A stretch of DNA of 64,000 bases from Actinopolyspora xinjiangensis (GCF_900104475.1 NZ_FNJR01000019.1:1-64000); one strand, 5' to 3'. Shown: positions 15,426 to 24,200, counted from the first letter of the stretch. The notes: generated by a model from the letters alone, not told the origin. Program-made: numbers and translations.

Positions 15426-16888
15426 GCCCCAGGACCTCGGAACCCGGCGGGTCGGCCGAACCGTTGGTGGTGGGCGTGGACATGGCCACGGCGGAGGTGC
15501 GGGCCGAGGTCCGCGACAGCCGGGGCGGCCTCGCGGCGAGCGCGTCGGCGGCGCTGCCGCACCCGATCCACGGCGCCGACGGCTCGGCCGAGCAGGACGC
15601 CCGGACCTGGTGGCCCGCCGTACGCGAGGCGCTGGCGCGCTGCACCGCCGAGCTCGGCGACCGGAGTCGTGCGATAGCGGCGCTGGCCGTCTGCGCCACC
15701 TCGGGCACCGTCACCGCGGTGGACACCGACGCGGAGCCGGTCGCGCCCGCGATCATGTACGACGACAGGCGCGGCACCGAACCGGCGGCGCGGGCCAGGC
15801 GCGCCGGGGCGGGGCGCTGGAACGACATCGGTATCACCCCTTCGGCTACCTCGGGGCTGGCCCACCTGGCGCTGCTCGCGGAGCACACCGAGGCCCCGGG
15901 CACCAGGCTGGTGCACACCCCCGACGTGATAGCCGAGCGGCTGGTCGGCCACCCCGTCGCCACCGACAGCAGCCACGCGCTCAAGAGCGGCTACGACCCG
16001 CTGCGCGAGCAGTGGGTGCACGAGGCGCTGGAGGCGGCGGGGGTCGCACCGGAGCGCCTGCCCGAGGTGGTGGCACCGGCCCGCCCGTTGGGCCTGGTCT
16101 CCCGGAAGGCGGCCGCCGAGACCGGACTCCCGGTCGGTTGCCAGGTGCGATCCGGGATGACGGATGGCTGCGCCGGACAGCTCGCCGCCGGAGCGGTGGA
16201 GAACGGCCAGGTGGTCACCGTCATCGGGACCACGATGGTGCTCAAGGCGGTCTCGGCCGAGCTGGCGCACGACCCGACCGGCGTGGTCTACAGCCACCGG
16301 CACCCCGAGGGCGGCTGGTTGCCGGGAGGGGCCTCCAACACCGGGGGTGAGGCGCTGGCGGACATGGCCGGCGAACTGGCCGAACTGGACCGGGCCGCCG
16401 AGGAGCGCGGTCCGGCCGGAATGGTCTGCTACCCGCTGCGCAGGCGGGGGGAACGGTTCCCGTTCTCCGACGAGCGGGCGCGCGGCTTCCGCTCGGCGGA
16501 ACCCGGCGACCGGGTGGAGCTGCACCGGGCGCGCCTCGAAGGGGTGGCGTTCTGCGAGAAGCTGGCGCTGCGCAGGCTCGGTGCGCTCGGGGTCACCGTG
16601 AACGGGCCGATCCGCACGGCGGGCGGCGGTGCCCGCAGTTCCACCTGGTGCCGGATACGCGCCTCGGTGCTCGGCGAACCGGTGCTGCGCGTTCCCGGTG
16701 CGGGCACACCGCTGGGGGCGGCGCTGCTCGCCGCCAGCGGCACTGTGTACCCCGATCTGTCGAGCGCGGCGGCGGTCATGGCTCCGCGAGCGCGGGTGGT
16801 GGAACCGGTGGCGGACGAGGTGGAACGGCTGGCCGAGAGCTACGAGACCTTCCGGGCCGAGCTCACCGCCAGGGGATGGCTCGCGTGA
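15422..16888 (+). CDS. FGGY-family carbohydrate kinase (second copy type)
   Basis: This 488-residue kinase starts at GTG 15422 inside the HAD stop. Landmarks are the N-terminal loop VVGVDMATAEVRAEV, AVCATSGTVTAVD near 100, PAIMYDDRRG near 118, IGTTMVLKAVS near 275 and the C-terminal TAGGGARSSTWCRIRASVLG. It differs clearly from the kinase at 7219-8676, with a ribulokinase/xylulokinase-like SGT block rather than the GQGDG block, so the two probably have different substrates. The catalytic Asp is likely in SGMTDGCAGQLAAGA (FGGY enzymes use an Asp in this position). It is the last gene on this side of the island. Confidence 0.83.
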   Translation: MSPRTSEPGGSAEPLVVGVDMATAEVRAEVRDSRGGLAASASAALPHPIHGADGSAEQDARTWWPAVREALARCTAELGDRSRAIAALAVCATSGTVTAVDTDAEPVAPAIMYDDRRGTEPAARARRAGAGRWNDIGITPSATSGLAHLALLAEHTEAPGTRLVHTPDVIAERLVGHPVATDSSHALKSGYDPLREQWVHEALEAAGVAPERLPEVVAPARPLGLVSRKAAAETGLPVGCQVRSGMTDGCAGQLAAGAVENGQVVTVIGTTMVLKAVSAELAHDPTGVVYSHRHPEGGWLPGGASNTGGEALADMAGELAELDRAAEERGPAGMVCYPLRRRGERFPFSDERARGFRSAEPGDRVELHRARLEGVAFCEKLALRRLGALGVTVNGPIRTAGGGARSSTWCRIRASVLGEPVLRVPGAGTPLGAALLAASGTVYPDLSSAAAVMAPRARVVEPVADEVERLAESYETFRAELTARGWLA

Positions 16889-16969
16889 CCGCCGACGGGT
16901 CGGCCCACCGGGGGTGAATTCCTCAGGGAAAAAGCGGCGGCATTGTTCTCGACGATCCGTGCCACTTTG

Positions 16970-17040
16970 TTGAGGTTCACCTAAATTCGATGAGGCTCAC
17001 TTATCGGAGGCAAGGCGAACTTTTTTGAGGCGACCCTGAG
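16970..17040. promoter_or_regulatory. Tandem IdeR/DtxR-like boxes before ferritin
   Basis: TTGAGGTTCACCTAA (16970-16984) contains AGGT-TC-ACCT symmetry; TGAGGCTCACTTA follows at 16991-17003, and a third partial copy, TGAGGCGACCCTGAG, lies at 17026-17040. The IdeR consensus is TTAGGTTAGGCTAACCTAA, and tandem upstream boxes are known to allow iron-dependent activation of a ferritin gene in mycobacteria. The match is partial, so this is a candidate only. Confidence 0.45.
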
Positions 17041-17076
17041 GAAAATACCACGGAAGAAAAGGCGTACATTCGTGGT

Positions 17077-17637
17077 ATGACTTTGAAGGCCGCCAAACCG
17101 GAAGAACGCGAATCCAAGTTCCACCAGCTGCTGCAGAAGCAGGTGCGCAGCGAGTTCAATGCTTCACAGCAGTACATCGCACTCGCCGTGTGGTTCGACA
17201 AGTCCGATCTCCCCAGGCTTGCCGCGCACTTCTACAAGCAGGCCCTGGAAGAACGCAATCACGGGATGATGATCGTCCGGTTCCTGATGGACAACGACAT
17301 TTCCGTACACATTCCGGGAACCGACGAGGTGCGGAACGAGTTCAACGAGGCCCGCGAACTGGTCGCACTGGCACTGGAGCAGGAGCGCGAGGTCACCCGC
17401 GAGATCGAGATGCTGGCCAAGACGGCACGCGCCGAGGACGACTACATCGGCGAGCAGTTCATGCAGTGGTTCCTCAAGGAGCAGGTCGAGGAGGTCTCGC
17501 AGATGTCCACGCTGCTGACCGTGATCGACCGTGCGAACGGCAACCTGTTCGAGGTGGAGACCTTCCTCGCACGGGAGAACGTCGGCGACGGCGGCGAGGA
17601 CCCCTCCGCGCCCGAGGCCGCGGGCGGTGCCGTCTGA
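17077..17637 (+). CDS. Non-heme ferritin (BfrB/Ftn-like)
   Basis: This 186-residue iron-storage protein is expected to form a 24-subunit shell. The ferroxidase ligands are visible: Glu in VRSEFNASQQYIA near residue 28, Glu and His in ALEERNHGMM near 61-65, and a second Glu cluster in EQEREVTREIEMLAK. There is no bacterioferritin-type heme Met pattern, so non-heme ferritin is preferred. The C-terminal tail is short and acidic-Gly-rich. Iron-box-like repeats upstream suggest control by IdeR. Confidence 0.9.
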   Translation: MTLKAAKPEERESKFHQLLQKQVRSEFNASQQYIALAVWFDKSDLPRLAAHFYKQALEERNHGMMIVRFLMDNDISVHIPGTDEVRNEFNEARELVALALEQEREVTREIEMLAKTARAEDDYIGEQFMQWFLKEQVEEVSQMSTLLTVIDRANGNLFEVETFLARENVGDGGEDPSAPEAAGGAV

Positions 17638-17689
17638 GATCACGCGAAGCGAAGCACTGTGTCGGCTCGACTCTCGTAACAGCGCGCTT

Positions 17690-17720
17690 GGCGGAACCTC
17701 TCGCGGGCTCTCGCTGCTTT
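17690..17720 (+). repeat. Partial copy of dispersed repeat R1
   Basis: The segment with GGCGGAACCTCTCGCGGGC is nearly identical to 54411-54437 (GGCGAAGCCTCTCGCGGGC, then TCTCGCT) and resembles the first part of the copies near 43.0 and 47.7 kb. Only the 5' third of the repeat is present here. Confidence 0.5.
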
Positions 17721-17753
17721 GCCGTACCGGTCGCTCTGGCACGGCGGTCGGGT

Positions 17754-17818
17754 AGCCGGCACGTGAGGCGGCACCTCGCCGCGTTGGGCCGCTCTTGAGC
17801 AGCGACCTACGCGGCGAG
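17754..17818 (+). repeat. Dispersed intergenic repeat R2, copy 1
   Basis: About 65 bases beginning CCGGCACGTGAGGCGGC and ending GCGACCTACGCGGCGAG are closely repeated at 54238-54303, 36 kb away, also intergenic. The inverted GCGGC.. and GCCGC-like segments could form a hairpin. Both copies sit beside an R1 repeat, in opposite relative order. Confidence 0.6.
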
Positions 17819-17875
17819 GCGGCCCCGGAGGTTCCGCCGAGAAACCGACTACGCGGGGCGAGCCGCCGACCCCGA

Positions 17876-18838
17876 CTACCGGATGGTGATCTGCCGCCCG
17901 CGCAGCCCGTCCCGGGCACGCCGCTCGGAGGCGTCCAGCCCCCGCTCGTCCAGCGAGGCCAACGCCTCGTCCAACCGGCCGCCCAGCGCGGCGGCGGGCT
18001 CCTCCCACTCGCGGTGGTGCTTCTCGCGGTCGAGGTCCCACACCGGCACCAGCAGCCCGTGGGCGCGGAACGACCCGGCGTAACGGCTGTCCTCGTCCAG
18101 CGCGAGCTCTCCACGGGCCGACAATCGCGCCAGCGCGGAGATCAGCTTCTCCTCCGGCTCGGAACGCACCCAACGCAGGTGGGCCCGATCGGTCGCGTCC
18201 ACCCAGTAGGCGGCGTGCACCCCCTCGGCCTCCAGCCGCCGGGTGGGCATGATCGCCGCGTTGGCGCGTTCCAGCGACATGGCGACCTCCCCCGAGGCCT
18301 CCACGCCTTCCGGCATCCACCACGAGAAGTCCTCGTGGATGCGCACGTCCAGCGGGGCGTCGGGATCCATCAGGTCCTGCAGCCGGTTGGGCACGGTGCC
18401 CTCGGGTGCGTCCTCCGGGCCGACGGCCGACAGGGAGTTCCCCGGCTCGGCGGTCTCCGCCCACTCCACGGCCCGCGCCAGGTCCCGGCTGATGTCTCCC
18501 GACCTGGTCTGCACCTGCAGGCCGACGAACGCCTTGCCGTCGGTGCGCACCAGGGCGGCCGCGGCCATCGGCAGCACCGTGGCCAGCTCGATCTCCCGCT
18601 CACCGGACCGTCTGGGCAGGACAGCCGTGGCCGAGGGGACGAACTCGCGCAGCGCGACCAGCTCGCACTCCGCCGCCAGCCCCTCGAAAGGTCTGGTCAC
18701 CTTGATCTTGCTCTGCCCGCCCGAGGCGCCGTGGCAGGCCTTGTAGCGCTTGCCGGAACCGCACGGACACGGTTGCCTGCGCCCGACCACCGGGATCTCC
18801 GAGGCGGGACGTTGTTGTGCTTCGGTGCGTTCGTTCAC
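17876..18838 (-). CDS. DUF5926-family protein with N-terminal SEC-C zinc motif
   Basis: This 320-residue protein starts with a SEC-C metal-binding motif, CPCGSGKRYKACHG, at residues 24-37, the same type found at the SecA C terminus, where it binds zinc. The rest matches actinobacterial DUF5926 in layout: an alpha/beta body with several Trp-containing helices (EDFSWWMPEGVEASGE near 165) and a basic C terminus. The function is unknown. It is separated by 157 bases from the upstream DUF4328/rhodanese pair on the same strand and may share their transcript. Confidence 0.82.
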   Translation of the reverse strand: MNERTEAQQRPASEIPVVGRRQPCPCGSGKRYKACHGASGGQSKIKVTRPFEGLAAECELVALREFVPSATAVLPRRSGEREIELATVLPMAAAALVRTDGKAFVGLQVQTRSGDISRDLARAVEWAETAEPGNSLSAVGPEDAPEGTVPNRLQDLMDPDAPLDVRIHEDFSWWMPEGVEASGEVAMSLERANAAIMPTRRLEAEGVHAAYWVDATDRAHLRWVRSEPEEKLISALARLSARGELALDEDSRYAGSFRAHGLLVPVWDLDREKHHREWEEPAAALGGRLDEALASLDERGLDASERRARDGLRGRQITIR

Positions 18839-18995
18839 GATCTCTCCTGGTAGTGCTCGTCAGAGGGTTGCCGCGCTCTCAGGGGGTGCCGCTCCCGGCG
18901 GGAGCACCGTGCCGTGCCCACCTTCCCGGACGACAGCACCGACACATCCCACCACGCGCCGCGCCGCCGGCTGGCGGAGTCCGACGACGGGACGG

Positions 18996-19913
18996 TCACC
19001 GCACCGCGTGCGGCGGCCTGGGTGCTCGCGGAGGTGCGGGAGCTCCGGTCACCCGCCGAACCAGCACGGGACGCGACGCCGTCGGGTCGACGGGCACCAG
19101 CAGCCGGGTGATCCGTTTGACGACCAGCGCCGAGAGCACCGCCACCACGGTCAACGCCACGTCCGAGGCGGCGTGCAGCAGCACACCGTCGGCCAGCGCC
19201 TGCGCGCTGTCGCGCAGCCCCCACAGCAGCGTGCCCCACCCCAGCAGCAGGCTCGCGCACCAACCGCCCCACCACAGGCCGACGAGCCGCGAAGGAGCGG
19301 GCCGGGTTCGCCGGTCGGCCTCACCGAGGCCGCGCAGCGTGGCGTGCTCCAGCTCGGCCAGCGCCGATCCGGGGACGAACAGGTTGAGTCCGGGAACCAC
19401 GAACCCGGCCACCACCTGCCAGTCCCGGCGTGCGGGCAGCAGCCCGGCGCGATTGTGGGCGTGGGAACGGGCCCGCAACGCCCACAGCACGCCGAAGACA
19501 CCGCCGAGCACCCCGAACAGCCAGGTCATGATCCCGGCGGTGGCCACGAGGGCGTCCGAGACCGCGAGAACGGTCCCGTTCAGCGCTCCACTCCTGCTGT
19601 GCAGCAGCAGCACGTACCGCCACAGCTCGGCACCGGCGGCGGCGCACCCCAGCACCGCCGTGATCCACAGGGTCGCGACCGTCGTCACCGACAGCGAGGT
19701 GATCCGCTCGGCGGGGTCGGCACGACTGTTCGTCGGCAGCGCCAGCGGCCAACGCCAGGCCAACGGCGGGAAGCCCCAACGCGGCGGGGCCGGGTAGGAG
19801 GGCGGACCGGTGTAGGGCCGCCGGGTGCGCCGTCGCCGCGGTGGGGGTGGGCCACCCGGCGGGGTGGCCGTCCACTCCGCCGGGCGTCCGGACGCGGGCG
19901 GATGACTCGTCAC
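18996..19913 (-). CDS. DUF4328 domain membrane protein
   Basis: The start is GTG 19911-19913, overlapping the rhodanese stop as GTGA. The first 60 residues are Pro/Arg-rich and cytoplasmic; five or six membrane segments follow (among them LWITAVLGCAAAGAELW, a long Ala/Val/Leu segment near 105-130 and LTVVAVLSALVVKRITRLL), with NRAGLLPARRDWQVVAGFVVP near 150, a block typical of DUF4328. The family is common in actinobacteria and has no known function. The tail is Pro/Arg-rich again. Confidence 0.8.
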   Translation of the reverse strand: MTSHPPASGRPAEWTATPPGGPPPPRRRRTRRPYTGPPSYPAPPRWGFPPLAWRWPLALPTNSRADPAERITSLSVTTVATLWITAVLGCAAAGAELWRYVLLLHSRSGALNGTVLAVSDALVATAGIMTWLFGVLGGVFGVLWALRARSHAHNRAGLLPARRDWQVVAGFVVPGLNLFVPGSALAELEHATLRGLGEADRRTRPAPSRLVGLWWGGWCASLLLGWGTLLWGLRDSAQALADGVLLHAASDVALTVVAVLSALVVKRITRLLVPVDPTASRPVLVRRVTGAPAPPRAPRPPHAVR

Positions 19914-20263
19914 AGCACGTAGGGTTCCGCGTCGGGGTCCTCGGACACCAACGGGCGCCCGATCGAGGACCAACCGTTCATGCCCCGCTGGACGTTGACC
20001 GCGTCCCAGCCGCTGGCGTTCAGGTAAGCGGTGACCTTGGAGGAGCGGCCTCCCGAACGGCAGATCACGTAGAGCTGGTCCACCTCCGGGATCTCGTCCA
20101 ACCGCTGCGGGATCTCGTTCATCGGAATGTGCACCGCGTCCGGTGCGTGTCCGGCGGACCACTCCTCGTGCTCCCGCACGTCCAGCAGCGCCCCGTCGGG
20201 CAACCGCTCCGGAAGTTCCTCGGGGGCCACCTCGGGAACGTGGCCGTGCATCGGTGTAGTCAC
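19910..20263 (-). CDS. Single-domain rhodanese-like sulfurtransferase
   Basis: This 117-residue rhodanese domain has the active-site loop CRSGGRS near residues 69-75, whose Cys would carry the persulfide. Also present are the entry block LLDVREHEEWSAGHAPDAVHIP and the C-terminal VQRGMNGW that usually precedes the last helix. It is a cytoplasmic sulfur-transfer or GlpE-like protein; the acceptor is unknown. It is translationally coupled to the DUF4328 membrane protein. Confidence 0.9.
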   Translation of the reverse strand: MTTPMHGHVPEVAPEELPERLPDGALLDVREHEEWSAGHAPDAVHIPMNEIPQRLDEIPEVDQLYVICRSGGRSSKVTAYLNASGWDAVNVQRGMNGWSSIGRPLVSEDPDAEPYVL

Positions 20264-20377
20264 ACCCCGATACTGCCACCCTCGAGCCCGCTCCGATAAC
20301 GGGCCGGGCGCGGCCCGCCGTCCGCACGGCGGATGCCGCCGCCCGCCCCGGTGTCTCGGTAGCTCGCCCTCGTGGTC

Positions 20378-22219
20378 TCAGCGGCGGCGTCTGCCGCGCC
20401 GCAGCCGGTGACGCCCGTTGGAACGACCCGGGTTCTCCGCCGTGGTGCTCCGCTCCGCCGCGTGGTGGTCGGCCGAGCGGTCCCGCGTGAACCCGAGCCG
20501 GTCCGGGGTGTGCATGCGCAGCATGACCCTGCCGGTGGCTTCGGGAACCCCACCCGCGGTCAGTTTGCTCACCAGCACCGTCACCAGGAAGGCGAGCGGG
20601 ACGGTGAACGCGGCGGGCTGCAGCAGCACCGCCGACCACCAGCCGTAGCCGTCCCCCAGGAACGCCCCCGTGAGCACGGCCAGCAGCACCAGGCCGCCCC
20701 CCACGACCAGTCCGCTCATCGCCCCCACGGCGGTGAGCCCCCGCCACCAGATGCCGAGCACCAGCAGCGGGAAGAACGTGGAGGCCGCCATCGCGAAGGC
20801 CAGCCCCACGCTCTGCGAGATGTCCCGGCCGATGGCGATCACGGCCAGCGCGGCGGGCAGGATGCACGAGCCCAGCGCGACCAGCCGGAAGTTGGAGAGT
20901 CTGCCCGGCAGCAGGTCGGTGAACAACACCCCGGCCACGCTCATCACCAGACCGGACGAAGTGGACAGAAAGGCCGCGAACGCCCCGGCGGCGGTGATGG
21001 CGCCCACCAGCTCGCCCGGCCAGCCCCCCAGCATCTCGGTCGGCAACAACAGCACCGCCGCGTCGGTTTTGCCGGTGACCAGCAGCTGCGGTACGTAGAA
21101 CCGCGAGAGCACCCCGAGAACCGTGGGGAACAGGTAGAACAGCCCCAGCAGGCCCAGCACGACGAGGGTGGTGCGCCGGGCGCTCCACCCGGTGGGGTTG
21201 GTGTAGAACCGCACCAGCACGTGCGGCAGCCCCATCGTTCCCAGGAAGGTCGACATGAGCAGCGAGTAGGTCTCGAACAGCTCGTAGGAGTCGCCGTCCT
21301 GGGGCAGCAGCCAGGAACGGTTGTTCGGTTCGGCGTCGGCCACCGCCGGAACCGCGCTACCCGCCGGGAACCGCAGCTCGGAATCGGCACTGACCGCGTG
21401 CATGCCGGGCGCGAGGTAGACCGTCGCACCACTTCGCCCGGGCGGCTGTTCGGCCGGTCCGCTGACCCGTTCCGGCCCGGGGCCGGAGAGCACCTCCACC
21501 CACACCGCCTCGGTGACCCGCAACCGCACGTCCGTTTCGATCCGGACCGTGGTGGCCCGCTCGAAGACCGGCGGCATCGGCGCGTCCAGACCGCGCCGGT
21601 GCTGCGAATCGTGCCCGAGGAACACGAAGAACAGCACGAACACGGGGACGGCTATCGCGAAGAGCTTGACCCCGTACTGGAACGCCTGCACCAGCGTCAC
21701 CACGCGCATCCCGCCGCTGAGCACCCCGGCCAACACCACGATCGCCACCATGGCTATCCCGCCCGCGTAGGAGATACCGGTGACGGTGGACAGGGTCACC
21801 CCGGCCGCCTGCAGCTGCGGTACGAGGTACAGCCAGCCGATCAGTACCACCAGAACGGTGGACAGGGTTCGCACCCGGCTCGAATCCAGCCGTACCTGCG
21901 CGAAGTCCGGCAGGGTGTAGGCACCGGAGCGGCGCAGCGGCGCGGCGACGAACAGGATCAGCGCCAGGTAGCCCGCCGTGTAGCCGATCGGGTACCAGAG
22001 CGCCTCGATGCCGTCCTTGAGCAGCAACCCGGCGATGCCGAGGAACGAGGCGGCGGAGAGGTACTCCCCCGCTATGGCGGCCGCGTTGCGCTCCACACCG
22101 ACCATGCGTCTGGCGAGCAGAAAGTCGGAGGTGGTCCGCGCGCCGCGCGACCCCCAGGCCGCCAGGCCGAACGTGCCGACCGCGATCAGCGCGACACCGC
22201 CGAGTGCCCAGGGGTTCAC
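20378..22219 (-). CDS. Sodium/solute symporter, cation:acetate (ActP/MctC) type
   Basis: The gene starts at GTG 22217-22219, overlapping the partner's stop as GTGA. The 613-residue SSS-family carrier has about 13 membrane segments. ASSFLGIAGL-type first-helix sequence (EYLSAASFLGIAGLLLKDG) and GTMGLPHVLVRFYTNP near residue 340 are hallmarks of the acetate/pyruvate subgroup. An extra hydrophilic domain (about 220-325) sits between two membrane segments and is probably extracytoplasmic. The Arg-rich tail is cytoplasmic. It probably imports short carboxylates with Na+ or H+, controlled by the LytTR/LytS pair next door. Confidence 0.88.
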   Translation of the reverse strand: MNPWALGGVALIAVGTFGLAAWGSRGARTTSDFLLARRMVGVERNAAAIAGEYLSAASFLGIAGLLLKDGIEALWYPIGYTAGYLALILFVAAPLRRSGAYTLPDFAQVRLDSSRVRTLSTVLVVLIGWLYLVPQLQAAGVTLSTVTGISYAGGIAMVAIVVLAGVLSGGMRVVTLVQAFQYGVKLFAIAVPVFVLFFVFLGHDSQHRRGLDAPMPPVFERATTVRIETDVRLRVTEAVWVEVLSGPGPERVSGPAEQPPGRSGATVYLAPGMHAVSADSELRFPAGSAVPAVADAEPNNRSWLLPQDGDSYELFETYSLLMSTFLGTMGLPHVLVRFYTNPTGWSARRTTLVVLGLLGLFYLFPTVLGVLSRFYVPQLLVTGKTDAAVLLLPTEMLGGWPGELVGAITAAGAFAAFLSTSSGLVMSVAGVLFTDLLPGRLSNFRLVALGSCILPAALAVIAIGRDISQSVGLAFAMAASTFFPLLVLGIWWRGLTAVGAMSGLVVGGGLVLLAVLTGAFLGDGYGWWSAVLLQPAAFTVPLAFLVTVLVSKLTAGGVPEATGRVMLRMHTPDRLGFTRDRSADHHAAERSTTAENPGRSNGRHRLRRGRRRR

Positions 22220-22614
22220 CGATCCACCAACTCCGTGAACTCGCGCTCGTGCCGTTCCGCCTCGCGCGTGGCGATGTAGCCGATCAGCAGGATGAACGGG
22301 AAGGGCAGCACTCCGAGGACGATCCACGGCAGCGGGATCGCCCACAGCTGGATCCGCGAGATCGCGGGGACCCAGCGCAACAGCGCGGGAAGCGCGCCCA
22401 GCACCACCACGCTGATCCCGGCCAGCAGCAACGCGGTGCGCAGCTGGGCCCGCACCAGTCCACGCACCATCGCCTCACCCATGGTGCTCTGGTCCTCGAG
22501 CTCGATGATCGTGCGCGGCACCTGGCGTTCCCCGCGCCGGTTGGCCAGCACTACCCGTTTGCGACGTGGTGGGCGCTGCTGCGCCGCGGACGCCCTGCTG
22601 GAAGTCACGATCAT
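22216..22614 (-). CDS. Small membrane partner of the symporter (DUF485-like role)
   Basis: This 132-residue protein has a basic cytoplasmic N-terminal 55 residues and two membrane segments (a Leu/Val/Ala-rich one near 62-82 and PLPWIVLGVLPFPFILLIGY), then a short charged tail with EAERHEREF. Acetate-type SSS carriers are usually preceded by a small two-helix protein (DUF485/YjcH), and this one holds that position and overlaps the carrier gene by four bases. Sequence similarity to DUF485 itself is not obvious, so the assignment rests on topology and context. Confidence 0.7.
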   Translation of the reverse strand: MIVTSSRASAAQQRPPRRKRVVLANRRGERQVPRTIIELEDQSTMGEAMVRGLVRAQLRTALLLAGISVVVLGALPALLRWVPAISRIQLWAIPLPWIVLGVLPFPFILLIGYIATREAERHEREFTELVDR

Positions 22615-22650
22615 CGACCTTCTTCGGAGTGATGGCCCGTGGTCATCCCG

Positions 22651-23574
22651 TCATTCCCGCCGCTGGCGGGGCGACCGTACCAACCTGTCCTTGAGCTCTC
22701 GGGTGTGTCTGCGGCTCACCGGCAGTTCACGAGTCTCGCGGTACTGCCCCCCGGCTATCAACACCGAGTACCCGGAGGAGGACATGCGCAGCTCGTTGAT
22801 GAGGTTCAGCGAGACCAGGTAGGAGCGGTGGATGCGCACGAACCCGGCGTCGGCCCACTTCTCCTCCAGTTGGGCCAGCGGAATCCGCACCAGGTGCGAG
22901 CCCTCGTCGGTGTGCAGCCGCGCGTAGTCGCCCTGCGCCTCCACCCAGCGCACCTGGGAACGCTGCACCAGGCGGGTGGTTCCGCCGAGCTCTACTGGGA
23001 TGACCGAGTGGTCGTCCTGCCCACCCGAGCCGATCGCGGCGTTGCCCGAGCCCTGGTTCAGCGCTGCCTGTTCACCGGTCGTCCCCTCCAGCGGCATGGT
23101 GATCCGCTGGACCTTGCGCAGCGCGCGTTCGACCCGTTCCGGGCTGGCCGGTTTCATGACGTAGTCGATGGCCCCCAGGTCGAAGGCCTCCAGCGCGTTC
23201 TCGCCGTGAGCGGTTATGAACACCAGGGCGGGGGCGTTCTCGAAGGAGAACAGCACCCTCGCCAGGTCCATGCCGGTCAGTCCCGGCATGGCGACGTCGA
23301 TGAACACGGCGTCCACCAGCGGGGCGTCCGAGGGACGTCCGGCGAGTTCCGGATTGTCCTGCCGCAGTTTCCGCAACGCCTCGGCGGCGTCGAAGGCGGT
23401 CAGCACCTTGCCGACACGTGGATTGCTGTTGAGCATGTCCCGTGTCGTCGAGATTCCCGGCTCCTCGTCGTCGACGACGAGCACGACGAGCCCGCCACGA
23501 TCCGAATCGGCGGCACCCGCACCGGCCCGCTCGATCCGACCGTGGGAACCGTTGATGCGATATGGGGTACTCAC
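22651..23574 (-). CDS. LytTR-family response regulator
   Basis: The receiver domain (about 30-150) has the acidic pair DDEEPG near 35-40, the phospho-acceptor Asp93 in VFIDVAMPG, and Lys in DYVMKPASPERVERAL. The C-terminal LytTR DNA-binding domain (about 205-305) carries VRWVEAQGDYARLHT and FVRIHRSYLVSLNLI, both diagnostic. The chosen start is GTG 23572-23574, 12 bases after GGAGG; other in-frame starts are possible. Its kinase is probably the LytS-like protein at 25201-26568. Comparable pairs (BtsS/BtsR, YpdA/YpdB) switch on carboxylate transporters, which fits the neighbouring symporter. Confidence 0.88.
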   Translation of the reverse strand: MSTPYRINGSHGRIERAGAGAADSDRGGLVVLVVDDEEPGISTTRDMLNSNPRVGKVLTAFDAAEALRKLRQDNPELAGRPSDAPLVDAVFIDVAMPGLTGMDLARVLFSFENAPALVFITAHGENALEAFDLGAIDYVMKPASPERVERALRKVQRITMPLEGTTGEQAALNQGSGNAAIGSGGQDDHSVIPVELGGTTRLVQRSQVRWVEAQGDYARLHTDEGSHLVRIPLAQLEEKWADAGFVRIHRSYLVSLNLINELRMSSSGYSVLIAGGQYRETRELPVSRRHTRELKDRLVRSPRQRRE

Positions 23575-24200
23575 GACAACGCCCAATCCTCCCGAGTTCA
23601 CCGGGCACTGTCCACGGCCGACTCCCATCGCCGGTCACGACGCGTGAGCTTCGCACGGTCCGTGGTCGCCGGCCGAGGGGTGAGTGGGCACACTCACCGA
23701 TATCAACCTAAGCCCCCGCATTCATGTTTCGCGCGGTGGGTGCAAATGCATTCGCACGATCGTTGCAACGATCCCCGGTTTTTCCTCCGTTGGAGGGAAG
23801 CCGAGGAGCTCGGGAAACCGTCACTCGACGGTTCCGCGAAGCGGACCGCTGAAAGCACGAGCCGAATCCCGTCAGGTCACTGTGGACTCCCGGTCGAACC
23901 GGCGGACGAGCCGAGCTCCCCTCCGGAACTCCGCGCTGGAGCTCCGCGCGACCGACTCGGCCACCGGTGGGCTCTCCGGAGTCGCGCTACCGCGAGGAGG
24001 AATCATCCCCGGATCGACTGGCGTCCGATCGAGATCACCGGGCGCGCGAGCGCGGGTCGTATCGCAGCGCGGGGCGCGGAGAGCTGACGAGACGGGAACG
24101 CTCCCCGCGCGGGGCGCGGTTCGGAGCCGCCCCGACACCGCGAGGCGCCGCTTCACCTGCCGGGAACCGGACCCGCGCACCCGAGGTCGCGACCGAACCG
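23575..24200. other. Gene-free stretch with two abutting palindromes
   Basis: Six hundred bases upstream of the response regulator hold no convincing gene; frames on both strands are Arg/Ser/Pro-rich shadows. The notable feature is a pair of adjoining palindromes at 23740-23773. The part from 23850 to 24200 is GC-rich and featureless. Confidence 0.5.
23740..23773. promoter_or_regulatory. Two adjoining palindromes upstream of the LytTR regulator
   Basis: GTGCAAATGCATTCGCAC (23740-23757) is an 18-base palindrome with one mismatched pair. GATCGTTGCAACGATC (23758-23773) is perfect and follows directly. They lie about 170 bases upstream of the response-regulator start in an AT-richer island, where operators are expected. 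The binder is unknown; LytTR proteins usually prefer direct repeats. Confidence 0.5.

Noticed and set aside
13181-16888. A 1235-codon open frame on the plus strand across the permease, HAD and FGGY region
   Set aside because: Only its last part is the FGGY kinase; the first 750 codons are an Arg/Gly/His-rich shadow of the permease and HAD genes in another frame.
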